This document shows positions 34,536 to 44,259 of a stretch of 63,214 nucleotides of DNA, one piece after another (position 1 is the stretch's first letter; each line of letters begins with the position of its first letter). The stretch is from Victivallales bacterium (GTDB lineage Bacteria; Verrucomicrobiota; Lentisphaeria; Oligosphaerales; Oligosphaeraceae), in NCBI GenBank assembly GCA_017548425.1, contig JAFZAB010000188.1:1-63214 (forward strand), given 5' to 3'. The notes beneath the pieces were generated by a model, which was not told where the DNA came from, did no database searches, and saw nothing but the letters and a program-made list of their open reading frames with translations. Made by a program: the position numbers and the translations under genes.

Positions 34536-35642
34536 TTATGGAGCGATCTGCCTGTAGATTTCAACGATGTCCGCAACATGACGCTCGATGGAGAAGGATT
34601 CCGCGGCCTTTTGGGCAATCGGAATGGAAGCTTGGCGTTTTTCAGCTGGAAGCCATTGCAGAACGGCATTTTGAAGCTTTTCTGGCGGAACGGCCATGAA
34701 GGCGGGGCAGTCCGATAGGAAACTGTCCAACCCGCCGCCGATGCAGGATACGACGGGCTTGCCGAGAGCAAGAGCTTCAATGATGACGCGACCGAAAGGT
34801 TCGCCGTCGGAACAAGATACGACGACGTCGGTGGCAGCAATTTCCGTCAGGGCGGATTCGTCAGCGGTGTTGAAGGAAAGGATGTCGTTGAGCCCAAGAT
34901 TGGCTGCTGATTGCTTTAAATCGTTGAGAAGATGTTCGCCCTGACGGTCACGAATGCGTCCTTTGATGACGGCTTTCAGGCCTGGAATCTGCTGTTTTAG
35001 TTGAGCAAGAAGCGAAAGGAAGCGGTCATGACGTTTCCATGGGGAAAAGTCCGCGACTTGCAGGAGGCGGAATGACGCGGAATCATTTTTGACGGCAGGT
35101 TGCGTGTTTGTGATGGCTTGCAAGTCGAAGCCATTGGGAACGATATGGAGGCGGTCATCTGGAAGGAGGCCGCGCCATTTTTCCGCGACAAGCGGTGAAA
35201 TGGCGATGACATGGAGATTGGGGAAACGATTCGCGACGAGTCGCACAAAGAAGAATGGAAAGTGGCTGTCACGGTCATGGAGCAGGATAGGCAGACGGCA
35301 ATCCGCAGGAAGAAGCAGGGCGGAGCGGATGCAGTTCGCATGGACAAGACATGGCTTGAAACTGGCGACGGTTTCATCGAAAAGCGGTATGAAGGCACGG
35401 CTGTCCTGCCAATATTGCCACAGTCCTTTGAGGCTGGCTGGCCAATGCCGCGCGGTGATTTTCTGGCATGGAAACGTTGCGTCGCGTGTCTGTTCAGCGA
35501 GACCGTCAGCGGCCATCAACAACGGCGAACAACCGCTTTCCGGTAGCATGGCGACGAGCGACCAGAAGCTTTTCTGCGCGCCGCCTGTGAAGGGGGCGCA
35601 GTCGAGAAGAAGGATATTGAGTTGGTTGTTCACGTTTGGCAT
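34536..35642 (-). CDS. family 4 type glycosyltransferase
   Basis: A 368-residue GT-B glycosyltransferase. The N-terminal domain has LLLDCAPFTGGAQKSF (G-G-A-Q-K acceptor loop), and the C-terminal domain holds the nucleotide-sugar part with SDGEPFGRVIIEALALGKPVV (E-x7-E motif) and the GGL block. Transfers a sugar to a lipid or polysaccharide acceptor in the cytoplasm. It may contribute to the envelope polysaccharides made further right. The sugar donor cannot be predicted. The 120-base gap downstream holds no gene. Confidence 0.88.
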   Translation of the reverse strand: MPNVNNQLNILLLDCAPFTGGAQKSFWSLVAMLPESGCSPLLMAADGLAEQTRDATFPCQKITARHWPASLKGLWQYWQDSRAFIPLFDETVASFKPCLVHANCIRSALLLPADCRLPILLHDRDSHFPFFFVRLVANRFPNLHVIAISPLVAEKWRGLLPDDRLHIVPNGFDLQAITNTQPAVKNDSASFRLLQVADFSPWKRHDRFLSLLAQLKQQIPGLKAVIKGRIRDRQGEHLLNDLKQSAANLGLNDILSFNTADESALTEIAATDVVVSCSDGEPFGRVIIEALALGKPVVSCIGGGLDSFLSDCPAFMAVPPEKLQNAVLQWLPAEKRQASIPIAQKAAESFSIERHVADIVEIYRQIAP

Positions 35643-35759
35643 GTGGAAGTTAATGGATGATGCTAATAAAATGATGTTTCTTTTGCGATAATCAAGGAAT
35701 CAGACGAAAGATGGTTTATAGTAAAATAGGAAAGTTTTCATCATTTATGGAGAACAGAC

Positions 35760-36419
35760 GTGGAACATTTTGAAATATTGGATGAGTGGCGCGACGCGTT
35801 GACGGCGTCCGGGCTGGGCGATTTGCAGTCGTGCCTTGCGTTTGATGGCGGGAAATGCTTGTCAAGCCATCTTCGTGGCGACACGCGGAAAGTGACGTTG
35901 TCGGACGGACGAATCGTGTTTTTAAAGCGTGATTTTTTCACGTTTAAGAAAGAGATTGCGAAAGACCTGCTTCGTTTCCACAAACCGCAGCCGAAGACGG
36001 AGAAGGAACGGCTTGCGTTCGCCATGGCGCGGGATGCGGGATTCACGGTACCGCAGGTCATTGCATGGGGACAGACACGCCGTTGCGGTTTTCCCAATAC
36101 GGCGTGTTTGATCATGCTGCCGTTGGACGGCATTGATTTGGATAAATATCTGAAGGCGGAAACGGATGAAGATAAACGCAAGTCGTTTATTGCGAAAGCA
36201 GAAGAGACGCTGACGGCGTTGCAGAAAAAGGGTTTTGACTGGCCCGACCACAAGCCGGAGCATTTTTTCGTGATGAATGACGGAACGATTGGTTTGATTG
36301 ATTTGGAGCGATTGCGGTATGTCGGCCATCCGTTGGCTGAAACGAAATGTGCGGCGCAACTGGCGAGATTCCGTAAACTGTTGCCGTCGTTCGATAGAAC
36401 CACGAATGGACACGAATGA
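35760..36419 (+). CDS. WaaP/Kdo-kinase-like small kinase
   Basis: A 219-residue cytoplasmic protein with a minimal protein-kinase-like fold of the lipopolysaccharide kinase (WaaP/InaA) group. Visible: a Lys in VFLKRDFF (ATP site), FPNTACLIMLPLDGIDLDKYL as hinge, DWPDHKPEHFFV as catalytic loop (His-Lys-Pro-Glu-His) and LIDLERLRY as the Mg-binding Asp region. Probably phosphorylates an LPS core sugar or Kdo. The last codons overlap the ACGAAT-type repeat, and its stop codon lies within the repeat. Confidence 0.72.
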   Translation: MEHFEILDEWRDALTASGLGDLQSCLAFDGGKCLSSHLRGDTRKVTLSDGRIVFLKRDFFTFKKEIAKDLLRFHKPQPKTEKERLAFAMARDAGFTVPQVIAWGQTRRCGFPNTACLIMLPLDGIDLDKYLKAETDEDKRKSFIAKAEETLTALQKKGFDWPDHKPEHFFVMNDGTIGLIDLERLRYVGHPLAETKCAAQLARFRKLLPSFDRTTNGHE

Positions 36420-36427
36420 ACACGAAT
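36401..36427. repeat. decameric CACGAAT repeats
   Basis: CACGAAT occurs at 36401, 36411 and 36421, exactly 10 bases apart, with the spacers GGA and GAA. The stop codon of the kinase-like gene (TGA 36417-36419) sits in it, so the repeat determines that protein's C-terminal residues. Confidence 0.7.
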
Positions 36428-36716
36428 TTGGGTAGTCCACTGAATACACGGAAGATACAGAATGCCTCGCAGACGTCAGCCATCGTTCTGACAAGTTTGT
36501 TAGCAATATGTGATTTTGATCAAGGTAGAATCGGATGGCCTCCGTCTGCTCGGCGGTTCGTCACGCTTCGCGCAGGCGAAAACAACGTCATGCGGAAGCT
36601 TGAAGTCCATAGTCCGTCAGTTACGGTTGCCCTCCGTTTGCTCGGCAGTTTTCAAGTGCTTTGCATTGGTAGGACAGCGTGAAAAAACACAAAAAAAATT
36701 TCGAATTTATAAGATA
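36428..36716. other. non-coding stretch before uvrB
   Basis: No convincing gene. It contains two 20-base near-copies of CCTCCGTCTGCTCGGCGGTT (36539-36558 and 36631-36650, two mismatches), likely decayed repeat sequence. An A-rich leader lies before uvrB. Confidence 0.55.
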
Positions 36717-36719
36717 ATG

Positions 36720-38825
36720 ATGAGAGAGTTCAAATTACATACGGAATATCAACCGGCGGGCGATCAGCCACAGGCGATTGAGGCGTTGTACGAAGGCGTT
36801 AAACGTGGTGAACGCGTCCAGACGCTATTGGGTGTGACGGGATCCGGCAAGACGTTCACAATGGCGAATCTCATTGAGAAATGCCAGCGGCCGACGTTGG
36901 TCATTTCGCACAACAAGACGCTGGCAGCGCAGCTGTACGGCGAACTGAAGGCGTTCTTTCCGGAAAATGCCGTGGAGTATTTCGTCAGCTACTATGACTA
37001 TTATCAGCCGGAAGCGTATATCCCGCAGACGGATACATATATCGCGAAAGATTCGCTGATCAACGATGGTTTGGAGCGGTTGCGTCTCTCGGCGACGGGA
37101 TCGCTGCTCGAACGGCGGGACGTCATCGTTGTTAGTTCTGTTTCTTGTCTTTACGGATTGGGTTCGCCGGACGATTTCGACGCGATGAAGGCGAAAGTGA
37201 CGGTCGATGAAGACATGTCGCGTGAGAAGTTGCTACGGCAACTGGTTGATATCCAATACACGCGGAACGACATCGCGCCAGAACGCGGGCAGTTCCGTTG
37301 CGCGGGCGATAGCGTGGAAATCTATCTCTCTCATCGCGATGACTTTGTGCGTGTGGAATTCTGGGGCGACACGGTGGAACGGATTACGCGCCATGATTTG
37401 GTGACACGGGAGGTCATCGACGAGCTGTCGGATGTCGTTGTGTTTCCAGCCAAGCACTTTGTGATGCCGCAGGATCGCATCAAAATGGCGAAGGAGAATA
37501 TTCTGGCGGAGATGGACGAGCAGATCGCCAAATTCGAACGTGCCAACCAGTTGGTGGAGGCGCAACGCATCTATCAGCGGACGACATATGACATGGATAT
37601 GCTGATGGAAATAGGCTATTGCCAAGGTATTGAGAATTATTCACGCCATCTGGCGGGGCGGCCTGCTGGCTCGCGTCCGTACACGCTGATGGATTTCTTT
37701 CCAGAAGACTTTCTGACGATTATAGACGAATCGCATGCGACGTTGCCGCAGATTCATGCGATGCATCGCGCGGATCGCAATCGAAAGCAAGTATTGGTTG
37801 ACAATGGCTTTCGTCTGCCATCCGCTTTGGACAATCGACCGTTGACGTTCGAAGAGTTCGACAGCTTGCAGAATCAGATGGTATTCGTTTCCGCGACGCC
37901 TGGCGATTATGAGCTAAGTCTTTGCAAGCCAGTCGAGCAGGTCGTTCGTCCGACGGGCCTGCTGGATCCGCGGATTGAAGTTCGTCCATTGGAAGGGCAG
38001 GTTGATGATGTCATCCACGAAATTCGCGAACGGGCGGCCCGCGGCGAGCGGACGTTGGTGACGACATTGACGAAACGCATGGCGGAGGAGTTATCAGAAT
38101 ATCTACGTGGATTGGATATCCGTGCGCGGTATATGCATTCGGAACTGGATGCGGTGGAACGAGTTGACATTCTTCGAAGCCTGCGTTCGGGCGAGTTCGA
38201 CTGTCTGGTCGGAATCAACCTTCTGCGTGAAGGTCTTGATTTGCCGGAAGTCTCGCTGGTGGCCGTCATGGACGCGGACAAGGAAGGCTTCCTGCGTAGT
38301 GAACGGTCGCTTGTGCAGACGGCGGGACGCGCGGCACGAAACGTCGATGGCCTTGTCATTCTCTATGCCGATAATCTGACGGACAGCATTCGCAAGGTGT
38401 TGGACATGACGGAGACGCGGCGTAACAAGCAAATGGCTTATAATGAAGAACATGGCATCACGCCGCAATCTGTGAAGAGCCACATTCAGGAAAGTCTCCG
38501 ACAGGAAGAGAAAGCGGAGCATATTGTCGAAAGCTATACGCGGAAGGACGATGGCGATTACGATGTCGTGGAAACCATTCGTCAGATTGAAGCGGAGATG
38601 ATGGCCGCGGCGGAGGCGTTGGAGTTCGAACGCGCCGCGATGCTGCGCGACCAATTGTACAAATTACAGGGCAAGAGCGGCAATAAGATGGATGCGGGCA
38701 ACAAACCGAAATCCGCGCCGCCGAAGCCAAGCCTGCGCCATGATCCGTCCGTCTCCGCAAAGAAAAAACGGAAAGGCGGTTCGGAAGGGCAGATAATTTC
38801 AAAAGACAGTCCGTTTTTCCTGTAA
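36720..38825 (+). CDS. uvrB: excinuclease ABC subunit B
   Basis: Central subunit of nucleotide excision repair that probes damage and loads UvrC. 701 residues, usual about 670. Marks: the opener FKLHTEYQPAGDQPQAI, Walker A GVTGSGKTFTMANL, the beta-hairpin region YYDYYQPEAYIP, Walker B/DEAH-type IDESHATLPQ, helicase motifs through QTAGRAARN, and the C-terminal UVR motif (ETIRQIEAEMMAAAEALEFERAAMLRDQLYKL). The tail is Lys/Pro-rich. Adjacent ATGs at 36717 and 36720; no strong ribosome-binding site. Confidence 0.97.
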   Translation: MREFKLHTEYQPAGDQPQAIEALYEGVKRGERVQTLLGVTGSGKTFTMANLIEKCQRPTLVISHNKTLAAQLYGELKAFFPENAVEYFVSYYDYYQPEAYIPQTDTYIAKDSLINDGLERLRLSATGSLLERRDVIVVSSVSCLYGLGSPDDFDAMKAKVTVDEDMSREKLLRQLVDIQYTRNDIAPERGQFRCAGDSVEIYLSHRDDFVRVEFWGDTVERITRHDLVTREVIDELSDVVVFPAKHFVMPQDRIKMAKENILAEMDEQIAKFERANQLVEAQRIYQRTTYDMDMLMEIGYCQGIENYSRHLAGRPAGSRPYTLMDFFPEDFLTIIDESHATLPQIHAMHRADRNRKQVLVDNGFRLPSALDNRPLTFEEFDSLQNQMVFVSATPGDYELSLCKPVEQVVRPTGLLDPRIEVRPLEGQVDDVIHEIRERAARGERTLVTTLTKRMAEELSEYLRGLDIRARYMHSELDAVERVDILRSLRSGEFDCLVGINLLREGLDLPEVSLVAVMDADKEGFLRSERSLVQTAGRAARNVDGLVILYADNLTDSIRKVLDMTETRRNKQMAYNEEHGITPQSVKSHIQESLRQEEKAEHIVESYTRKDDGDYDVVETIRQIEAEMMAAAEALEFERAAMLRDQLYKLQGKSGNKMDAGNKPKSAPPKPSLRHDPSVSAKKKRKGGSEGQIISKDSPFFL

Positions 38826-38900
38826 CGAGCTGATTTACATGTTATATTATAGAAGAGGTCATCATTGGCCGAACGGTATAACAAAAAAAAGGAATGTCCC

Positions 38901-39941
38901 ATGCTACCATTATTGTGCCCAGAGGGCTATCGTCCGCTATTGGACGAATTGACGACAGAGAAAGCCATCCGCAAAATCAAGGATGAATTCCAGAATAATC
39001 TGGCGTTTGAGCTTAAGCTCCAGAGAGTTACAGCTCCACTGTTTGTTTTGGGCGGTCGCGGAATCAATGATGATTTGAATGGTGTCGAACGTCCTGTCAG
39101 TTTCCCAATTAAGGACATGCATGACGAACGGGCGGAAATCGTTCATTCTCTGGCGAAGTGGAAGCGCATGAAACTTGCGAAACTCGGTTGCGCTCCGGAC
39201 ACGGGTATCTACACGGATATGAACGCGATACGTGCGGACGAAGAACTGGACAACCTCCATTCGCTGTATGTCGATCAATGGGATTGGGAGAAGACCATCA
39301 CCGCTGAAATGCGTACGCTTGTTTATTTGAAGGCAACGGTACGGAAAATCTATTACGCGATGCGTCGCACGGAAGCGGCCATTTGTTCGGACTATCCGCA
39401 GTTGAAGCCGTTCCTGCCGGAGGATATCGTGTTCATTCATACGGAGGATTTGGAAGCGGAATATCCTACGTTGTCGCCCGTTGACCGTGAAACGAAGGCG
39501 ACGGAGAAATATGGCGCGGTATTTTTGATCGGTATCGGCGGTGATTTGCCGCTGAGCGGCCAGAAACATGACGGACGGGCTCCAGACTATGACGACTGGT
39601 CAACGCCGTCGGACGAACGGCATAAGGGCCTGAACGGCGATATTCTGATTTATAATCCTGTGTTGAAGAGGACGTTTGAAGTGTCGTCGATGGGCATTCG
39701 CGTCGATCAAGCCGCTCTATTGAGGCAGTTGAAACTGCGTGGACAGGAGAAGCGGCTGGAACTGCAATTTCACAAGATGCTGATGAATGGCGAGTTGCCG
39801 TTGTCGATCGGCGGCGGTATCGGGCAGAGCCGTCTGTGCATGCTGTTTTTGCAGAAGGCGCATATTGGCGAAATCCAGGCATCGATCTGGCCAGATAAGA
39901 TGGTTGCAGATTGTCAAAAGAACAACATTCCGTTGTTGTGA
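38901..39941 (+). CDS. asnA: aspartate-ammonia ligase (asparagine synthetase A)
   Basis: Makes asparagine from aspartate, ammonia and ATP in the cytoplasm. 346 residues versus about 330 in E. coli. Class II aaRS-like marks include APLFVLGGRGINDDLNGVERPVSF, HSLAKWKRMKLAKLG and the C-terminal LPLSIGGGIGQSRLCMLFLQKAHIGEIQASIWP. Start at MLPLLCPEGY, because AAAAGGAATG lies upstream and homologues start here; the first 12 in-frame codons are rejected. Terminator follows. Confidence 0.96.
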   Translation: MLPLLCPEGYRPLLDELTTEKAIRKIKDEFQNNLAFELKLQRVTAPLFVLGGRGINDDLNGVERPVSFPIKDMHDERAEIVHSLAKWKRMKLAKLGCAPDTGIYTDMNAIRADEELDNLHSLYVDQWDWEKTITAEMRTLVYLKATVRKIYYAMRRTEAAICSDYPQLKPFLPEDIVFIHTEDLEAEYPTLSPVDRETKATEKYGAVFLIGIGGDLPLSGQKHDGRAPDYDDWSTPSDERHKGLNGDILIYNPVLKRTFEVSSMGIRVDQAALLRQLKLRGQEKRLELQFHKMLMNGELPLSIGGGIGQSRLCMLFLQKAHIGEIQASIWPDKMVADCQKNNIPLL

Positions 39942-39966
39942 TTTGTGACGCAACGTGATATGAAAA

Positions 39967-39994
39967 AGCCCCGTCCATGCGACGGGGCTATTTT
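39967..39994. terminator. bidirectional terminator between asnA and the convergent kinase gene
   Basis: A perfect 9-base-pair stem (39967-39975 with 39981-39989), 5-base loop, and T runs on both strands. It serves asnA on the plus strand and the convergent gene ending at 40025 on the minus strand. Confidence 0.9.
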
Positions 39995-40024
39995 GTCATA
40001 ACGGACTTTGAAAATATTGTTGTC

Positions 40025-41140
40025 TTATTGCTTGAAAAGCAGTTCAAGCGTACGACGGATTTTGGATTCGTTCGCTTCGATGCTTCGGCAGAGCTGAACT
40101 TGGACGCGTGCGCGATGGAGGTTCTGGCCGTCGTATTTTGTCTTGAAATAGACGTCGCCTGCGAGATAGTCCGCGAAGAAGCGGAGGGCGAGCTCATAGG
40201 TGATGAGGCGAGCCGCATCATAGATGTGCTCTTTGTCAAAATCCGTGAGCAACCCTTTGCTGTGCTGCTGGTAGCCGTTGAGCAGGGCGAAGCAGAAATC
40301 AACGTCGAAATAGATTTTGGTGAAATCCGTGCATTCTTCGCCGGCTGGATTGCAGCATGAGCGGAGGCAGTCGCCGATATCGTAGAGGATGAGACCGGGC
40401 TTGACGGTATCCAGATCGATGATGGCGGTTCCTTTGGACGTTGCGTCGTCGATCATGACGTTCGTTGTTTTGGGATCTCCGTGGATTGGGCGGAGCTGAA
40501 CTTCACCGCGTGCTTTGGCATCTTCAAGGAAGCTGGACCATTCACGGCGCAGTTCAATGAATTTCATGACGTTTTTGGCGACCTGCGAACTTTGGAGGCG
40601 CGCCTTTCCGGCAGGCGTGGCGAGTGCGTTGTCCAGTTTTTTGAAGTAATCCGGCGTGATATGGAAGCCGGGCAGGGTGTCGAACAACTGGTCACAGGGG
40701 ATGTCTGAAATGATATGGTGGAAATTGCCCAGCACAGAACCGATTTCAAGAGCGTGGTTGATATTTTGGACGGCGTCGTAGGAGTGTGCGGAGGCGATGC
40801 GTGTGATGGCACGCCAGTATTCGCCGTCTTCATCGATAATGAAATCTTTTCCAGCCTTGCTGGGGATGACTTTCGGGAGCTGCCAGATGCGTTCCGCATC
40901 GTCATGTTCTTCTCTAAGCCGTTGATGGGCGTGTTCCGTCACCAGATGCATGTTCTGCATCAATTCTTCCGGGTTGGTGAACACGGTCTTGTTAATTCGT
41001 TGAATGACGACCTTGTGTTCATCGAAAACGGTGCGGAAGATGGCGATATACGTGTCATTGACGTTGCCGCTGCCAAGCGGTTCGACGCTGACGAGATAGC
41101 CTTCAATATCGAATTGCTGTGCAATGATAGCTGAAATCAT
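40025..41140 (-). CDS. APH-fold sugar or amino-alcohol kinase (NahK-like)
   Basis: A 371-residue kinase of the aminoglycoside phosphotransferase fold. The N-terminal GSGNVNDTYIAIF is the nucleotide loop; IHGDPKTTNVMID is the Brenner-type catalytic loop, with Asp as base; AIIDLDTVKPGLILYDIGDCLRS holds the Mg-binding Asp. The overall length and pattern resemble N-acetylhexosamine 1-kinases. It opens the exopolysaccharide region and could supply sugar 1-phosphates, but a drug-modifying or small-molecule role cannot be excluded. About 75 bases downstream of cpsB-type gene. Confidence 0.78.
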   Translation of the reverse strand: MISAIIAQQFDIEGYLVSVEPLGSGNVNDTYIAIFRTVFDEHKVVIQRINKTVFTNPEELMQNMHLVTEHAHQRLREEHDDAERIWQLPKVIPSKAGKDFIIDEDGEYWRAITRIASAHSYDAVQNINHALEIGSVLGNFHHIISDIPCDQLFDTLPGFHITPDYFKKLDNALATPAGKARLQSSQVAKNVMKFIELRREWSSFLEDAKARGEVQLRPIHGDPKTTNVMIDDATSKGTAIIDLDTVKPGLILYDIGDCLRSCCNPAGEECTDFTKIYFDVDFCFALLNGYQQHSKGLLTDFDKEHIYDAARLITYELALRFFADYLAGDVYFKTKYDGQNLHRARVQVQLCRSIEANESKIRRTLELLFKQ

Positions 41141-41215
41141 GATTGAGCATCCATGTTAATGGTATCGTGTAAAGAGGCGACCTGAAGTCGATTTGGATAC
41201 AGCGATAGCCGTATG

Positions 41216-41944
41216 TCATTTGATTCCAAGAAGTCGCGCGGGCGTTTCATGGGAGATAAGCGTCCAGACGTCTTCTCCGAAGGAATCCGTGATTTTTTTC
41301 CGTGCGTCAAGCAGACCGGCGGGGCGGTATTCGGGATGATGTGCATCCGAACCGATGATGACCTGCTCCTTGTCGTGTTCGATAAGCTTGAGAATGGCCT
41401 TGGGGATGGAGTTATGGAGGAACCCGCCTTTGAAGTTGTTGGAGTTGAACTGGAGATATAACCCCTTGTCCATAAGGTCTTTAAGAAAGTCAATCTTCTT
41501 GAGGAAGCCGTCGTAGCGTTCCGGATGCGCGAGAATCAGTGTGACATTTTTGATTTGGGCGTTGAAGAGGAGGTTAGCCGCAAAATCAAGATTGACGGTG
41601 AACGGAAGCTCGACGAGCATCGGGCGGTTCTCTATTTCCGGACTGCCGCAACGGGATTCAGGCTTCGCTAAAGCGGCGTCTGACGAATGACCGTCTGCAG
41701 AATATTCAAGGCCTGGAAGGATTGTCAACGGAATCTGTTCGGCTTGAAGACGTTCGCGAAGTTCCACAATCAACTTGTCCCGTTTCGGCAAAAGTACGGC
41801 GAGACTTTCGCTGGAGCCATGCGGTGTCGCCACGAGATGGGTGATGCCGAAATCCGCGCTTTGGCGGGCAAGCTTCATCGTCTCATCCCAATTTTGCGAT
41901 CCGTCGTCAATGCCGGGTAGAATGTGGATATGGAAATCTATCAT
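41216..41944 (-). CDS. cpsB: CpsB/YwqE-type PHP tyrosine-protein phosphatase
   Basis: A 242-residue manganese-dependent phosphatase that removes phosphate from the tyrosine tail of BY-kinases in polysaccharide synthesis. PHP motifs: DFHIHILPGIDDGS at the N terminus, THLVATPHG, ILAHPERYDGF and IGSDAHH near the C terminus. It directly follows the wzc-type gene (12 bases), the usual partner pair. Together they would cycle phosphorylation of the Gly-Tyr tail. Confidence 0.93.
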   Translation of the reverse strand: MIDFHIHILPGIDDGSQNWDETMKLARQSADFGITHLVATPHGSSESLAVLLPKRDKLIVELRERLQAEQIPLTILPGLEYSADGHSSDAALAKPESRCGSPEIENRPMLVELPFTVNLDFAANLLFNAQIKNVTLILAHPERYDGFLKKIDFLKDLMDKGLYLQFNSNNFKGGFLHNSIPKAILKLIEHDKEQVIIGSDAHHPEYRPAGLLDARKKITDSFGEDVWTLISHETPARLLGIK

Positions 41945-41956
41945 GCAGGACGGAGA

Positions 41957-44191
41957 TTATTTCTTGGGTGCTGCGGGAGGTGGAGTGGTGTTGTCCGCGT
42001 TGTCTGATTCGTTATTCTGGGCAGGGAGTTTGCGGTCGCTGTAACGGCTTCCTTTTCCGTAGCCATAGCCGTATCCGTAACCATAGCCGTATCCGTAGCC
42101 ATAGCCGTAGCCATACTTGTAGCCATAACCGTAGCCATATTTGGAGTAGGACGATTTGGGGACATCCACGTTGTTGCAGACCAGACCGGCGAGCTTGATG
42201 TTCAACTGCAACAAGCGGTTGCGGAGATGCATGAGAACCGGCTTGGGCAGGTAGAAGAGGCGGGATACGAGTATGAGCGAGACGTTCGGCTGCGCGATGA
42301 GGAGCGTATCGGAAACGGCGACGACTGGCGGCGTGTCGATGAATGTGATGTCGTATTCGGCCTGGACTTTCTCAAGAAGCTTCTGGAAGCTGACGCTGCC
42401 GATCAATTCGTTGGGGTTCGGGGGCAGGGGGCCTGCGAGTGCAACGTCGATCTTTAGCTGATCGATATGGATGACGACGTCTTCCAGTTTGCAGTCGCCG
42501 ACGAGAACGTTACTGACGCCTTGGCGTTTCTTGACGTCTTCGGGCAGGAAGTCTTTCAGAAGACGATGGAGACGCGGCTTGCGCAAGTCAAGTTCGAGGA
42601 GGAGGATACGCTTGTTGTCTCGCGCGAAGCTTCTGGCGAGGTTGCAGGTCATGAAGGTCTTGCCTTCATGCGGCAGGGCGCTGGTGACGGCGATAATCTT
42701 TGTATTGCGCGTCATCATGGAGAGGTTCAAGCTGGTTCGAATATCTCGGAAGACTTCGTCCACAGGCTCTTCGCCATTGCTTTGCAGCAATTTGCCTTCA
42801 GGATCACTGAAGAGCGGGATGGAACCGAAGACGGGAACGCTTTCGTTGAAGGCCTGTGTGATCTGGCTGACATCCGTGACTTTGTTGTTGATGGAGACCA
42901 GAATGAAGGAAATCAGGGCCGCGAAAGCGAGACCGCCGAGGAAGGAAAGTCCGAGGACTTTCTTGGGTTGCGGGAAGACGGGCTTCTTGTTCGGTTTCGC
43001 ATCGTTGATCTTGCTGATGTTGTAATTACCGATGGTTGTCGCATCTGCGATTTGCAGTTCATTGATACGGCTGGTGATCATGGTAATGGTTTCATCCAGC
43101 TTGTCGCAAGCCGCTTCGCGCATGCGGTAGTCACCGCCAATTTTGTCCAGTTTGATGAGCTCCTGCTCCTTGTCATTGATTTGAGCTTGGAGGGAGTCGC
43201 AACGTCTTTTGATGCGCTGCAATTTAAGTTTCAGACCATTGAGGCTGACATCGACTTGCGCTTCGGAAGCATCTTGGATCATCTGCTTGACTTCCTCATG
43301 AACCTTTACGGCCTGATGTTCCTTATTATAGTTAGTAAGGAGTTCAGGAAGTTTCATCTGATGGCTCAGTAGGAGGTTTTGGAGTGTCGAAAGGTTGCTG
43401 TTGCTGTCCGGAATCAGATAGGGAAGCATGACAACGGCGTTGGCGCGGTTGTTGTTAACTTCATTAAGTGTGGTTGAGATTTCCTCACAGTCCATTTTTG
43501 CTTCAAAAAGCTTGTTTTCCAATTCATTGCGTTGATGAACAAGAGCGTTGTAACTTTGTTTCAGATCATAGATACCATGCTCCTCTTTGAACTTGAGGAG
43601 GTCTTCCATGGCTTTGTCGCGGTTGAGTTGGACTTCTTTCAACTGGTCGCGGAGCAGATTGGCGCCTGTGCTGGAAATCGTGATTTTCCGTCTGTACATG
43701 AAATCAACATAGACTTCGGCAACGGTATTGGCGAATTTGGCGGCCGCATCAGGATTGAGAGCCTTGACGGTGATATTGACAAGATTTGTTCCCGGAATGC
43801 GGGTAATGGTTGGACCTGAGCATCCCTGCGCTTCGTCACCAAGTCGTTCATAGACTTTGGAGAGGACTTCACTTGACTTGATGACCTGAATCTGAGTCTT
43901 GATGAATGCTTCACCAGCCATACCGAATGATGGATCGGCAATACCTTTTACGTCCAACGCGCGCATTTCATTGCTGGCGATCACCATTTCAGCCGTGGAG
44001 CTGTAGATAGGTGTTGCCGTTCGTAGATACAGAATACCACCTGCTAAGAACAGAATCGCCGCCGTCGGATACAGCCAGAGATATGGCCGGACAAACGTCG
44101 CGAAATATCCAAACAACGTCTGGAGAATGTTATCCTCATTCTCTATGGAAGACATTTGCTGCTGAATTTGTTGGGGGTGCTGTTCTGACAT
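41957..44191 (-). CDS. wzc: Wzc-type polysaccharide co-polymerase with BY-kinase and Gly-Tyr tail
   Basis: A 744-residue inner-membrane protein: two membrane helices (about 40-60 and 425-450) flank a Wzz domain and coiled coil (residues 180-260, 330-400), and a cytoplasmic BY-kinase domain ends the protein. Walker A appears as ALPHEGKTFMTCNLA, Walker A' as LLLELDLRKPRL, Walker B as FIDTPPV. The tail (residues about 680-715) is an alternating Gly-Tyr run with about 14 Tyr, many more than the 5-7 typical. Start at MSEQHPQQ (AAAGAG upstream). Controls chain length and export of exopolysaccharide. Confidence 0.93.
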   Translation of the reverse strand: MSEQHPQQIQQQMSSIENEDNILQTLFGYFATFVRPYLWLYPTAAILFLAGGILYLRTATPIYSSTAEMVIASNEMRALDVKGIADPSFGMAGEAFIKTQIQVIKSSEVLSKVYERLGDEAQGCSGPTITRIPGTNLVNITVKALNPDAAAKFANTVAEVYVDFMYRRKITISSTGANLLRDQLKEVQLNRDKAMEDLLKFKEEHGIYDLKQSYNALVHQRNELENKLFEAKMDCEEISTTLNEVNNNRANAVVMLPYLIPDSNSNLSTLQNLLLSHQMKLPELLTNYNKEHQAVKVHEEVKQMIQDASEAQVDVSLNGLKLKLQRIKRRCDSLQAQINDKEQELIKLDKIGGDYRMREAACDKLDETITMITSRINELQIADATTIGNYNISKINDAKPNKKPVFPQPKKVLGLSFLGGLAFAALISFILVSINNKVTDVSQITQAFNESVPVFGSIPLFSDPEGKLLQSNGEEPVDEVFRDIRTSLNLSMMTRNTKIIAVTSALPHEGKTFMTCNLARSFARDNKRILLLELDLRKPRLHRLLKDFLPEDVKKRQGVSNVLVGDCKLEDVVIHIDQLKIDVALAGPLPPNPNELIGSVSFQKLLEKVQAEYDITFIDTPPVVAVSDTLLIAQPNVSLILVSRLFYLPKPVLMHLRNRLLQLNIKLAGLVCNNVDVPKSSYSKYGYGYGYKYGYGYGYGYGYGYGYGYGYGKGSRYSDRKLPAQNNESDNADNTTPPPAAPKK

Positions 44192-44259
44192 CGATGACTC
44201 TTTGCTGTTCGTGCGGTATGGTGAATCGAATATTTTGCTAGGCGTCAAAATGTAAAAAA

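Noticed and set aside
42045..42165. CRISPR-like or minisatellite locus in the wzc tail
   Set aside because: The units are in frame and encode the Gly-Tyr tail; no spacers.
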